Of a stretch of 16,850 bases of DNA, positions 6,634-14,167 are shown one piece after another. The notes beneath the pieces were generated by a model. The model ran no database searches. It saw nothing but the letters and a program-made list of their open reading frames with translations, and was not told the DNA's origin. Position 1 is the first letter of the stretch, and each line of letters begins with the position of its first letter. This DNA comes from DATDMG01 sp036518955 (GTDB lineage Bacteria; Actinomycetota; Actinomycetes; Actinomycetales; Kineosporiaceae), in NCBI GenBank assembly GCA_036518955.1, contig DATDMG010000212.1, forward strand, positions 1 to 16,850. The letters run 5' to 3'. The translations under genes were made by a program, and so were the position numbers.

Positions 6634-8317
6634 CCGTGAGTTCGTGCTGCCCGAGGCCCCGTCGGTGTCCGACGTGAGCAGCTCCGGGCTCGAGGAACCG
6701 AGCCTTGCAGCATCGCTGTGGCGGTACCGGCGCGTCATTGCCACCGTGGCGGCCATCGCCGCCATCAGTGGGTTCGCCGTAGCGCTGCTCCTGCCGGCCC
6801 GGTATGCGGCTGAGGCCACTGTGATACCACGCGATCCGGGCACCCCTGCGGCTCTGACGCTGGACGGGTCCTCCCGATCGGGCGACCATGACGTGTTCAT
6901 GGCCACCCAGGCCGAGATCGCCGGCTCGGATCCGGTGCTCGGGCGAGCGCTTCGGGCCCTCAAGCGCAGCGAGACACCCGACGCCATGAGGCAATCGGTC
7001 GGCGTGAGCACCTCGTCGGACCGGGCGTCGGTCGTGATCCGGGCGACGTCAGCGACACCCGACGACGCGGTGCGCGTGGCGAACGCGGTCGGCGCTGCCT
7101 ACCAGCAGGTGTCGGGCGAGCGCATGGACGCTGAGTTCGAGGACGTGCTGACCCGGCTGGAGCGGGTCAGGCACCAGCGGGAGGCCGAGTTGGACTCGAT
7201 CCAGACGGCGAAAGCACGGTCGAGCGGTGCCGCCGCGGCCACCCTCGATCGCCGGGCGCTGTTCGTGGCCAACCTGATCGGCGCGATACAGGTCCACGAG
7301 GACGACATCGCCTCCGATGCCGCCGTCTACGGCTCGGGGATCCAGATGTTCCGCCCCGCGGTGAAGGCCCAACCGTCCCAGCCCAAGCCGGTGCTCATCG
7401 CGCTGTTCGGTGGGGTGCTCGGGCTCGTCGTCGCCGCTGGCTGGGCCTGGCGGGCAGCAGGTCGCGACCGCCGAGTAGAGGCGGACGGTGACTCGGAGGC
7501 GATCCTCGGCGTGCCGAGGCTCGGTGAGATACCCAAGCCCGGCGCGACCTCTCGAACACGAGGTGAGCCAACGCCCTGGCCGAACGAGCCGGACCCCGAC
7601 ACCGCGGAGGCCTACCACGTCCTGCTCGCCTCGTTGCGACACGCGATGTCCAGAACGGGGGGCAAAGTTGTCGCCGCCTCGAGCGCGACACCGGACGCCG
7701 GAGCGACCCCGACCGTGCTCAACCTCGCGATCGCGGCACGACGGGAGGGATGCAAGGTCCTTCTCGTCGATGCCGACGAGCGAACGCACCGGCTCTCACT
7801 GCTCTGCGGCGAAGGCGACACCTTCGACGTGATCACGGTGAAGTCCGATGGCAGCGAGTGTTCCACCGTCGGCCCCGACGGAGCCGTGCTCCAGATCGCG
7901 CGGACCGAGCAGAACGGCCGTCACCCGGCTCTCTTCTTCCGCTCACCGCCCTTCCGTCGACTGGTCCGCGCCTGCGTTGAGTCGGCCGACCTCGTCCTGA
8001 TCGACACACCGGCAGTGCTGGCTGCCTCGGAGACCGTCACGATCGCCGACAGTGCCGACGCCGTGCTCCTGGTGGTCCATCGAGGTACGCCTCTGGCCGA
8101 CCTGAAGCGGGTCCGTGAGCGGCTCGCCGTCACCGATACCCCACTGGCCGGCTACGTGCTCCACCAAGCGCCTGTGCACCACCGACCCCGCGGTGGCTAC
8201 CGGTTCGGTTGGCCGAGGAGACAACGCGGCAGTCAGGTGCGTGGCGAGAACGCCGCGCAGAGCGTCACTTCGCACCGGGAGGAACGATGGCCGACCCACG
8301 CATCGCCGCGGTCATGA
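6623..8317 (+). CDS. Wzz/BY-kinase-like polysaccharide co-polymerase with degenerate P-loop
   Basis: A 564-aa protein joining a Wzz chain-length domain to a CapB/CpsD-like ATPase domain. Residue numbers are from TTG 6623. Seen: an N-terminal cytoplasmic LWRYRR motif, first membrane helix ~38-57, an extracytoplasmic region with a helical stretch (~150-200), second helix ~257-276, then a cytoplasmic domain. The Walker A position reads ATPDAGATPT (355-364), so the essential P-loop Lys is Ala361. Walker A' (VLLVDADERTHRL, 379-391) and Walker B (LVLIDTP, 457-463) remain. The tail has a single Tyr (525) rather than a Tyr cluster. It would regulate polymer length, probably without normal kinase activity. 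The start is ambiguous: TTG 6623 (GAGG 6 bases upstream) or TTG 6593 (GGAG 7 bases upstream); GTG 6605 lacks a site. The 3' end overlaps the next gene by 31 bases. Confidence 0.85.
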   Translation: MRDDREFVLPEAPSVSDVSSSGLEEPSLAASLWRYRRVIATVAAIAAISGFAVALLLPARYAAEATVIPRDPGTPAALTLDGSSRSGDHDVFMATQAEIAGSDPVLGRALRALKRSETPDAMRQSVGVSTSSDRASVVIRATSATPDDAVRVANAVGAAYQQVSGERMDAEFEDVLTRLERVRHQREAELDSIQTAKARSSGAAAATLDRRALFVANLIGAIQVHEDDIASDAAVYGSGIQMFRPAVKAQPSQPKPVLIALFGGVLGLVVAAGWAWRAAGRDRRVEADGDSEAILGVPRLGEIPKPGATSRTRGEPTPWPNEPDPDTAEAYHVLLASLRHAMSRTGGKVVAASSATPDAGATPTVLNLAIAARREGCKVLLVDADERTHRLSLLCGEGDTFDVITVKSDGSECSTVGPDGAVLQIARTEQNGRHPALFFRSPPFRRLVRACVESADLVLIDTPAVLAASETVTIADSADAVLLVVHRGTPLADLKRVRERLAVTDTPLAGYVLHQAPVHHRPRGGYRFGWPRRQRGSQVRGENAAQSVTSHREERWPTHASPRS

Positions 8318-9177
8318 CGGTCCACAACCGGAAGGACCTGACGCTGGCCTGCCTGGACCGGCTCCGCGCCCAGCACGTGCCAGGTACCACGCTCGACGTC
8401 TTCGTGCTCGACGACGCCAGTACGGACGGCACAGCCGAAGCCGTGATCCGGCGCCATCCCGAGGTCAGACTTCTCCGGGGCAATGGCGACCTGTACTGGG
8501 GCGGCGGCATGCAGCGTGCCCTCGGCGCGGCCATGGCGGACGACTACGACTACTACCTGTGGATGAATGACGACACCACGCTCGACGACGGGGCGCTCTC
8601 CCTGCTGCTCGGCTGCGAACTCGAGGTGCGGGAACGGGGCCACGGTCCGGTCATCGTGGTCGGATCGACGAGACACCCGGACACCGGCGAACTCACCTAT
8701 GGGGGCCGGGTTCGCCTCTCGCGCCGGCGGCCGCTCGGATGGACGCTCGTCGAGCCCGGCAGCGAGCCGCGCCCCTGCGAGACGATGAACGGGAACACCG
8801 TCCTCGTCCCTCGGGCAGTCGTGGAGCGGGTCGGCACCATAGATCCTGCCTACGTCCAGCAGATGGGTGACTTCGACTACGGGCTCCGGGCGCGCGCCGC
8901 CGGCTGTGAGGTCTGGGTCGCCCCCGGCACGGTGGGGACCTGCGCCTCCCACCCGGCACGCCGGACAGACCTCCAACCGCTCCGGCAGGAACTGGCCCGC
9001 CTCTGGTCGGTCAAGGAACTGTCCCCGAAGCCCTGGTTCGTCTTCACCCGTCGGTGGGCCGGTCCACTGTGGCCCGTCTACTGGCTGAGCCCCTACCTGC
9101 GCAGGGGACTCGGCCTGATCCTCGAGCGCATCTCCCTTCGCCGCATCGTCGCCACGTTCGGCAGGCGGACGGCGTGA
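8287..9177 (+). CDS. Family 2 glycosyltransferase (rhamnosyltransferase-like)
   Basis: A 296-aa GT-A glycosyltransferase acting at the cytoplasmic face of the membrane. Seen: VMTVHNRKDLTLACLDRL (9-26); VFVLDDASTDGTAEAV (38-53), with the donor-binding Asp pair; WMNDDTTLD (92-100) containing the DXD-type NDD; MNGNTVLVPR (167-176); and GDFDYGLRAR (194-203), the acceptor/base region. The layout resembles rhamnosyltransferase-type GT2 proteins, but the sugar is not provable. ATG 8287 is used because GGGAGGA (8277-8283) lies just upstream; an earlier in-frame start at 8209 would extend further into the co-polymerase gene. The stop overlaps the flippase start as GTGA (9174-9177). A truncated paralogue lies on the minus strand at 12956-13234. 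Confidence 0.88.
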   Translation: MADPRIAAVMTVHNRKDLTLACLDRLRAQHVPGTTLDVFVLDDASTDGTAEAVIRRHPEVRLLRGNGDLYWGGGMQRALGAAMADDYDYYLWMNDDTTLDDGALSLLLGCELEVRERGHGPVIVVGSTRHPDTGELTYGGRVRLSRRRPLGWTLVEPGSEPRPCETMNGNTVLVPRAVVERVGTIDPAYVQQMGDFDYGLRARAAGCEVWVAPGTVGTCASHPARRTDLQPLRQELARLWSVKELSPKPWFVFTRRWAGPLWPVYWLSPYLRRGLGLILERISLRRIVATFGRRTA

Positions 9178-10772
9178 GCGCGCCGGAGAGCGACGAGACC
9201 GGCGCCGGTGCGCCCCCGACCGCTGCCGGGGGGGGACTGACGGCTCAGGCGGCGTCCGGCCTGAGCTGGTCCTCGGTGTCCACGATGGCCCTTGTGGTCG
9301 CCAACCTCGCCTACACCGCGACCGTGTCGCGTCTGCTCGACCCGACCGCGTTCGGACTCGTGGCCATGGCGAACCTCGTCGTCCTGTTCGGCCAGTACTT
9401 CGCGCGCATGGGGCTGGCCTCCGCTCTGGTACAGAAGGCCTCGCTCTCGGACGACGAGATCCGTGCCGCCTCCACCGCCGGCATCCTGATCGGTCTGGGC
9501 TGCACAGGTCTGGTGTGGCTTGTTGCGCCGGCGGTCGGCAGCCTGTTCCACAGCCAGGAACTCGTCCCGGTGCTGCGTGGCCTGGGGCTGTCCTTCCTGT
9601 TCGTCGGCTGGTCCATGACCGGCGTCGGACTGCTCCTCCGTGGGCTCCGGTTCCGGGCCCGGTCCATGGTCTCGGTCGCGGCGTACGTGGTCGGCTATCT
9701 GGTCGTGGGGGTAGGGCTGGCCCTCCTCGGGGCCGGGGTGTGGAGCCTGGTGGCAGCAGCGGTCAGCTCGACGGTGATCCAGGCGGCGTGGCAATACGCC
9801 CTGGTGCGCCATCCGGTGCGTCCGGTGCTGCGCTGGCAGCCGTACCGGTCGGTCTGCGGCTACGGGACCCAGCTGTCGGTCGCCCACGTCCTGGACTACC
9901 TCGGCGGCAACCTCGACACCTTCACGGTCGCCCGCATCGCCGATGCAGCCGTGGTCGGTCAGTACAGCAGGGGCTACTACTTGGTCTTCCAACCGCTCAG
10001 CAACTATCTGTCAGCCACGTTGAACACCGTGGTGTTCGCAACCCTCAGCAGGCTCCAGGATGATCTCCCTCGGCTGCGCCGCGGCTACCTGAGCGTAGCG
10101 TCGCTCGGCGCGCTCCTGGTGTTTCCGCTCTGTGCCGGCATGGCAGTGGCAGCACCCGAACTGGTCGCTGTCGTGCTCGGGCCGCAGTGGGGGCCCGTCA
10201 CGGGGCTGATCCCGTGGTTCGCGGCGGCAGGGGGCTGCCATGTGGTGTCCCAGCTGGCCCAGTCACTGGCAGAGGCGCGGGCCGAGCTGAACCGGTCCGT
10301 CGCCGTACAGGTGGCCTACCTTGTCGCGCTCGCCGTACTCATCATGCTTGCCCTGCCGTTTCGCTCACGAGGCGTGTGGGTGATCGGAGCGGCAGTGGCG
10401 ACCGCCGAGGCGCTGCGATACCTCGGCTACCTCGCCCTGGTCCACCGGGTGCTCGGATTGCCCGGGGCGCGGTTGTGGCGGGCACACTACCCGGCAGCGT
10501 TCGCAAGCGCCGGTGTCGCAGTCATGGTGGCCGCCGTCGGTCGGTTGCTCACCGAGACCCCTTCGTTCGTCGTCCTCGTCGCCGAGATCGCGACCGGGAC
10601 GGTCGCGTTGGGACTGTGCATCCGGCTGTGTCCCGTCCCCGCCGTCCGTGCCGACCTGTGGGGGCGTCTGGAGTCGGGCGGGCTGCTCGGTTCGCCCGAC
10701 GGTCGGCGGTGGAGCCTGGCGATCCTCGCGCTGGGCCCCCAGGACGGGACCTCCCTGGAGGTGCGGCCGTGA
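9174..10772 (+). CDS. wzx: Wzx-type polysaccharide flippase (MOP superfamily)
   Basis: A 532-aa integral membrane protein with a hydrophilic N-terminal tail (~1-28) and about 12-14 hydrophobic segments to ~500. It would flip the undecaprenyl-linked repeat unit to the outer face of the membrane. Seen: LTAQAASGLSWSSVSTMALV and VSRLLDPTAFGLVAMANLVV, the conserved opening of WzxC/TuaB-like transporters; GLASALVQK (80-88); the RARSMVSVAAYVVGYLVVGV segment; and GQYSRGYYLVFQPLSNYLS in the middle. Length is slightly above the family norm because of N- and C-terminal tails. GTG 9174 is chosen because its GTGA overlap with the preceding glycosyltransferase is a typical coupled junction; longer forms would start inside that gene. 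Its own TGA overlaps a GTG at 10769 that opens only a 15-codon stub. Confidence 0.88.
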   Translation: MSAPESDETGAGAPPTAAGGGLTAQAASGLSWSSVSTMALVVANLAYTATVSRLLDPTAFGLVAMANLVVLFGQYFARMGLASALVQKASLSDDEIRAASTAGILIGLGCTGLVWLVAPAVGSLFHSQELVPVLRGLGLSFLFVGWSMTGVGLLLRGLRFRARSMVSVAAYVVGYLVVGVGLALLGAGVWSLVAAAVSSTVIQAAWQYALVRHPVRPVLRWQPYRSVCGYGTQLSVAHVLDYLGGNLDTFTVARIADAAVVGQYSRGYYLVFQPLSNYLSATLNTVVFATLSRLQDDLPRLRRGYLSVASLGALLVFPLCAGMAVAAPELVAVVLGPQWGPVTGLIPWFAAAGGCHVVSQLAQSLAEARAELNRSVAVQVAYLVALAVLIMLALPFRSRGVWVIGAAVATAEALRYLGYLALVHRVLGLPGARLWRAHYPAAFASAGVAVMVAAVGRLLTETPSFVVLVAEIATGTVALGLCIRLCPVPAVRADLWGRLESGGLLGSPDGRRWSLAILALGPQDGTSLEVRP

Positions 10773-10816
10773 TCCTCACGCTACTGCCGGGCGTGTCACT
10801 GAAGTCCAGTCTCTGA
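10769..10816 (+). pseudogene. 15-codon stub at the flippase 3' end (possible gene relic)
   Basis: GTG 10769 overlaps the flippase TGA as GTGA, as in the coupled junction upstream, but the frame lasts only 15 codons (MILTLLPGVSLKSSL). It stops at TGA 10814-10816, on the GAGGTGA ribosome binding site of the acyltransferase. The first residues (MILTLL) resemble the start of the minus-strand Wzy protein (MTLILL), which also begins at a GTGA overlap. It may be the surviving 5' end of a displaced wzy-like gene, a coupling peptide for the acyltransferase, or chance. Confidence 0.3.
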
Positions 10817-10826
10817 GGTGAGTCGA

Positions 10827-11522
10827 ATGTCTTTTCTCCTAAGCAAGGCAAGCGGCTGTGTCCGCCTTGGCTTCAGGTTTGTTTCGTTGGCGCACGTCGC
10901 TCGACTCAAGGCGAAGGGAGTGATGATGGGGGAAGGGGTTAGACTCATTGGTCGGCCTATTATCTCGATGGCTCCCCAGTCTTGCATCCAATTTGGTGAC
11001 AGAGTGCACTTGGTCTCGGCACCGAGCCAGACCTCACTCGCAGTATCTCACCCCGTGGTTATCCGCACCCTGGCTCCTAAAGCCAGGATTTGTATCGGGC
11101 CGGATGTCGGAATGAGCGGTGGCTCGATCTGTAGCGCGGTCAGCGTCGTGATCGGTCGCGGGAGCATGTTGGGTGCCGACGTGACGATCGCCGACACAGA
11201 CTTTCACCCTATTGACACTGAAGACAGAAGGTACCGTCCTTTGCCGGAGGGGAACGCGAGCGACGCGGTGGTCATCGGCAACAATGTCTTTCTCGGGACG
11301 CGAACCGTCGTACTCAAAGGTGTAACGATCGGCGACAATTCCGTGATTGGCGCGGGAAGTGTGGTCACGCGCGACATACCAGGGAACTCCGTCGCCGCCG
11401 GCCAGCCAGCCAAGGTCATTCGTTGTCTTTCGTTGGGAGACGCAGGCGCGCAACAGAAGAGCCCGCAGGTCCTGATGCGCGGTGAGGAATGGAACGATAC
11501 TGATTTGTTTGGTCAAGTCTGA
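10827..11522 (+). CDS. Left-handed beta-helix (hexapeptide) acyltransferase
   Basis: A 231-aa protein with the hexapeptide-repeat fold of sugar O-acetyltransferases (WcaF/Maa-like), likely using acetyl-CoA to modify a sugar of the repeat unit. Seen: irregular repeats from ~35; IGPDVGMSGGSICSAVSVVI (90-109); GADVTIADTDFHPID (116-130), with His127 as the expected catalytic base; VVIGNNVFLGTRTVVLKGV (148-166); and TIGDNSVIGAGSVVTRDIPG (167-186), followed by AAGQPAKVI, the usual end of the coil. ATG 10827 is chosen because GAGGTGA lies 5 bases upstream; GTG 10818 overlaps that site. Five sampled 60-base lines average ~55% GC, against ~70% in adjacent genes, and many codons end in A/T, which points to recent transfer. 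Confidence 0.85.
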   Translation: MSFLLSKASGCVRLGFRFVSLAHVARLKAKGVMMGEGVRLIGRPIISMAPQSCIQFGDRVHLVSAPSQTSLAVSHPVVIRTLAPKARICIGPDVGMSGGSICSAVSVVIGRGSMLGADVTIADTDFHPIDTEDRRYRPLPEGNASDAVVIGNNVFLGTRTVVLKGVTIGDNSVIGAGSVVTRDIPGNSVAAGQPAKVIRCLSLGDAGAQQKSPQVLMRGEEWNDTDLFGQV

Positions 11523-11534
11523 CGTTCAACGTCA
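11520..11534. repeat. Short inverted repeat at the acyltransferase stop codon
   Basis: TGACGTTCAACGTCA is a 7-base inverted repeat around one central base, overlapping the stop codon of the acyltransferase gene. As RNA it could form a 5-bp stem with a 5-base loop. It lies between convergent genes (acyltransferase and wzy) where a terminator would be expected, but the stem is short and no U-tract follows. Confidence 0.3.
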
Positions 11535-11606
11535 TCCGCCCGAGAATCGACCCGACACCACGGAACCAGCCGGGAACGCTCAGCTTCCGTCAACCTCAGT
11601 ACGGCC

Positions 11607-12959
11607 TCAGGTCGCCTCCTCCTCCATCGCTGGTGCGCGGTGGAGGGCGACAGGAGGAGGGACCGCCGGGAGTGGGTGGTAGTTCCTCCTGCGTGCTGGC
11701 ATTCTCGCCCCCGCGGTGGAAACGGCGATCGCGATACCCGTAACGATGCCCTGTTCCAGGCCGGGGGACCAGGCCGTGTACCAGATTATCTGCGTCGCCA
11801 GAAGTGCGGGGAGCACGCTGGGGTCGAACAACCCGGCGCCGCCGCTGACCGAGACCCTCCTCCAAAGCCGCCCCAGCAACCCGGCCGTGAGAGCGACGAT
11901 GGCCACCAGCCCGCCCAACCCCGCCCTGATCATCACCTCGAGGTAGAAGTTGTGCGGATTGGACACCACCTTGGACCCTTCCACCTCCCGAGCGAACCCG
12001 CTGCCGAAGGGCCTTCCCACGATCCAGTTCACCGGGCTCTCCGACCAGCTGGCGCCCAGGTATGACCAGCCCTCGACCCGCCAGGTCACGGATCCTGTGC
12101 TCGTCGTACCTGATGGGCTGTCGTCCCGTACCAGGACGTCGCTGGCAAAGAACACGGCCGTGAGGATTGACCCGGCGACGAGCAGGGCGACCGCGCGCGG
12201 CCCGAGTCTGCGGCCGCGCAGCACGAGGACCGCCACGCCGACGAGCATTGCCGCCCAGACGGTCCGCCGGTCCAGGACCATCAAGAAAACCAGCAGGAGG
12301 GCTGCGAACCACCGGGCCCACCTGGGATGCCCGCGCCGCAGCCAGGAGGGGACCGTCAGAATGAATGGTCCGAGCAGGAAGAAGGCATAAGGCCCGTTCA
12401 ATACCCGGACGGCGATTTCTACACCGTAACGCTCGGCAGGCACCCCGAGGTCGATTCCGGCAAAGACGTTGAGCCAGCGTGCGCACGCGAGCAGCATCAT
12501 GAGGACGGCCGCGATCAGCCAGATCTGGCCGATGCGATCGTAGAGCTCCACGCTTGGTCGGAAGGTTGCCATGTACAGCGCGGCCCCGACGAAGAAGATG
12601 TATAGGCGGGAATCATTGACGCTGGGCTGGATCCCATAGAAGGCGATGCCGCGAATCAGGGACGCCAGGAGCAGGAAGCCCAGCAGGATCAGCCAGCGCT
12701 GATATCGGCCGAAGCGACGCAGCCTCAGGCACCGAGCAAGGCCAGCTCCGAGCACCGTGACGGCCACCACGTCGGTGACCCCGACCCTCGCGCCCGACAC
12801 GTGCACCGAAGGCACGTCGTAGACGAACACCGCTTCGACGACCGCCGAGAGGAAGACGAGCGCGGCTCCGACCTCGGCCCGCCTGATCGTCAGCTCGAGC
12901 AGTGCTATGCCGAACCCGGCGACGATCACGAGGGCGAGGCCCAGGAGTATGAGAGTCAC
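11607..12959 (-). CDS. wzy: O-antigen/EPS polymerase or ligase (Wzy/WaaL family)
   Basis: A 450-aa polytopic membrane protein with about 10-12 hydrophobic segments and a Pro-rich cytoplasmic-looking tail. It would polymerise or ligate lipid-linked repeat units outside the membrane. Seen: LDRRTVWAAMLVGVAVLVL (229-247), matching the conserved Arg-rich helix start of the Wzy_C family; a large extracytoplasmic loop (~275-335) with WRVEGWSYLG (293-302) and GRPFGSGF (315-322); and SNPHNFYLEVMIRAGLGG (333-350), the NPHN-type signature with His336. GTG 12959 is preferred over an upstream in-frame ATG because GGAGG lies 8 bases upstream and the GTGA overlaps the stop of the truncated glycosyltransferase. 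It is the only assembly gene of the block on the minus strand and is convergent with the acyltransferase. Polymerase is favoured over ligase only by context. Confidence 0.85.
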   Translation of the reverse strand: MTLILLGLALVIVAGFGIALLELTIRRAEVGAALVFLSAVVEAVFVYDVPSVHVSGARVGVTDVVAVTVLGAGLARCLRLRRFGRYQRWLILLGFLLLASLIRGIAFYGIQPSVNDSRLYIFFVGAALYMATFRPSVELYDRIGQIWLIAAVLMMLLACARWLNVFAGIDLGVPAERYGVEIAVRVLNGPYAFFLLGPFILTVPSWLRRGHPRWARWFAALLLVFLMVLDRRTVWAAMLVGVAVLVLRGRRLGPRAVALLVAGSILTAVFFASDVLVRDDSPSGTTSTGSVTWRVEGWSYLGASWSESPVNWIVGRPFGSGFAREVEGSKVVSNPHNFYLEVMIRAGLGGLVAIVALTAGLLGRLWRRVSVSGGAGLFDPSVLPALLATQIIWYTAWSPGLEQGIVTGIAIAVSTAGARMPARRRNYHPLPAVPPPVALHRAPAMEEEAT

Positions 12960-13234
12960 GGGCGCGCCTCCGTCACAGCTCGATCCGATCGGCCCAGGAT
13001 CAGGAGCAGACTGCCACCGTTCCAATAGTGCTGGCCGCCGCCGCGGATCACACGGACGCGAGGATGGCGCTGCAGAACGGCGTCAGCCGTGCCGTCGGTA
13101 CTGGCATCATCGAGAACGAATGCGTCGAGTGTGGTGCGCGGGGCATGGCGGGTCTGCAGGGAATCAAGGCACAGAAGCGTCAGATCCTTGCGGTTGTGAA
13201 CTAGCATGACTGCGGCGATGCGCGTATCCATCAT
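12956..13234 (-). pseudogene. Glycosyltransferase relic with in-frame internal deletion
   Basis: A 92-codon frame from ATG 13234 (or ATG 13231) to the TGA overlapping the wzy start. Residues 1-74 match the 8287 glycosyltransferase at about 53 of 74 positions by direct count, including AAVM, VHNRKDLTL and VLDDASTDGTA, and the final YW-GG. After Gly74 the frame continues as SLLLILGRSDRAVTEARP, which no longer matches the middle of the enzyme but resembles its C-terminal LGLILERIS tail. The simplest reading is an in-frame loss of about 200 codons that kept the coupled stop. The NDD motif and acceptor region are gone, so it cannot work as a glycosyltransferase. Translation may persist to couple wzy. 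GGGAGA lies just upstream of the ATG. Confidence 0.8.
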
Positions 13235-13264
13235 GCGCTCTCCCTGGTCCGACCGGGGTTGAGG

Positions 13265-13283
13265 GGTGACCACATCGGTCACC
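13265..13283 (-). promoter_or_regulatory. 7-bp inverted repeat upstream of the relic-wzy unit (possible operator or hairpin)
   Basis: GGTGACC and GGTCACC flank a 5-base loop (ACATC), ending 31 bases before the relic ATG on the minus strand. The perfect 7-bp arms could bind a dimeric regulator or fold in the 5' leader of the relic-wzy transcript. No family-specific operator is recognised. Confidence 0.4.
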
Positions 13284-13716
13284 TGTCTGTGGGGGCGCCC
13301 ATACTGGAGCGACCTGCTGGCTCCCCCTGCGGCGCACCAGATTCGGGCACGACGGGCCTGGTCGACCCCCGTCGGGTGCGGCTGGCCCGGAGACGGCGGC
13401 CGCCTGTTCGTCGGCAGTGCTGATCGCGTTCGCCAGCCCGGGCGGCCTCCCCCGGGGCCCTCATCGTGACGGACGCTTGGTCGCTCGACAAACCCACCAT
13501 GACCGAGCACTGCGCATCACCAGCTGTCCCGGCGCGTTCGACGATCCGGTCCCGTGATGCCCCGAATCTCTCCCTTGGCTGACACGACGAGGAAGGTCGG
13601 GACGACGCCGTCCGCCACATCAGGGCTGTTGCTTTCCGATCACGACAGCCCTTCGCCTCCCTTCGCGCAGGTGTGTCCCTGCTCCCACCCTTCCACATCA
13701 GCGGGATAAATCCGAC

Positions 13717-13746
13717 TATATAGTGCGCGAAGGGGTTCTACGACAA
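13717..13746 (-). promoter_or_regulatory. Possible sigma70-type promoter (minus strand)
   Basis: On the minus strand TTGTCG (13746-13741) is followed after 18 bases by TATATA (13722-13717), inside the most AT-rich patch of the intergenic region. This would start transcription near 13709, toward the relic and wzy, leaving a leader of roughly 475 bases. The spacing and hexamers are close to consensus, but the long leader is unusual, and actinomycete promoters are poorly predicted by eye. Confidence 0.35.
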
Positions 13747-14144
13747 AACGTGATAACGCGGCCGGGGACAACCCCGTAGTCGCGCCACGGCCAGGCATCC
13801 TCCATCGACCGCACGCGCACTACCTGTCCCACTGCGCACCTGGTCCACGCCCCGGTACACCCCTGGCTGAACCAGAGTGAGATCCGCTTCTCCGTCGTCC
13901 ACCGAAAAGTCATCTCACCTAACGACTTCACCGACACAGACCAGGTCCGGCAACGACTCGTCGCGGCGGACGGGGGAAGCGGAACGCACCCGCAGCAAGG
14001 ACCAGGGCGAGAACAGCAGCCATGAGGGTGCAGTGCCGACGCCGGTCGGAGGGCGGCGTAACCTCACCACGAGGAACCCGACCGGACGAACGAGGCAAGC
14101 CGGGTTGATATCGCGTGCCGCACTGCCTGCGCCGCAATACCCAT

Positions 14145-14167
14145 GGCGCCGCCACTGACGTGGCGCC
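14145..14167 (-). terminator. Hairpin just after the minus-strand glycosyltransferase stop
   Basis: GCCAC (14151-14155) and GTGGC (14160-14164) pair around TGAC, and GGC/GCC can extend the stem past a 3-base bulge. The structure starts 4 bases after the stop codon of the 14171 gene. It is GC-rich with no U-tract, as is common for actinomycete terminators, but the stem is modest. Confidence 0.4.

Noticed and set aside
8209..8286. 26-residue N-terminal extension of the 8287 glycosyltransferase
   Set aside because: It lies within the co-polymerase gene, has no family resemblance, and the GGGAGGA site fits ATG 8287.
13279..13698. 139-codon minus-strand frame downstream of the promoter-like patch
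   Set aside because: The translation is Arg/Ser/Gly-rich with no hydrophobic core or domain, and its ATG lacks a properly spaced ribosome binding site.
13716..13937. 73-codon minus-strand frame in the gene-poor stretch
   Set aside because: The composition is less shadow-like, but no family is recognised, the start is poor and it overlaps the promoter-like patch; listed only as part of the gene-poor region.
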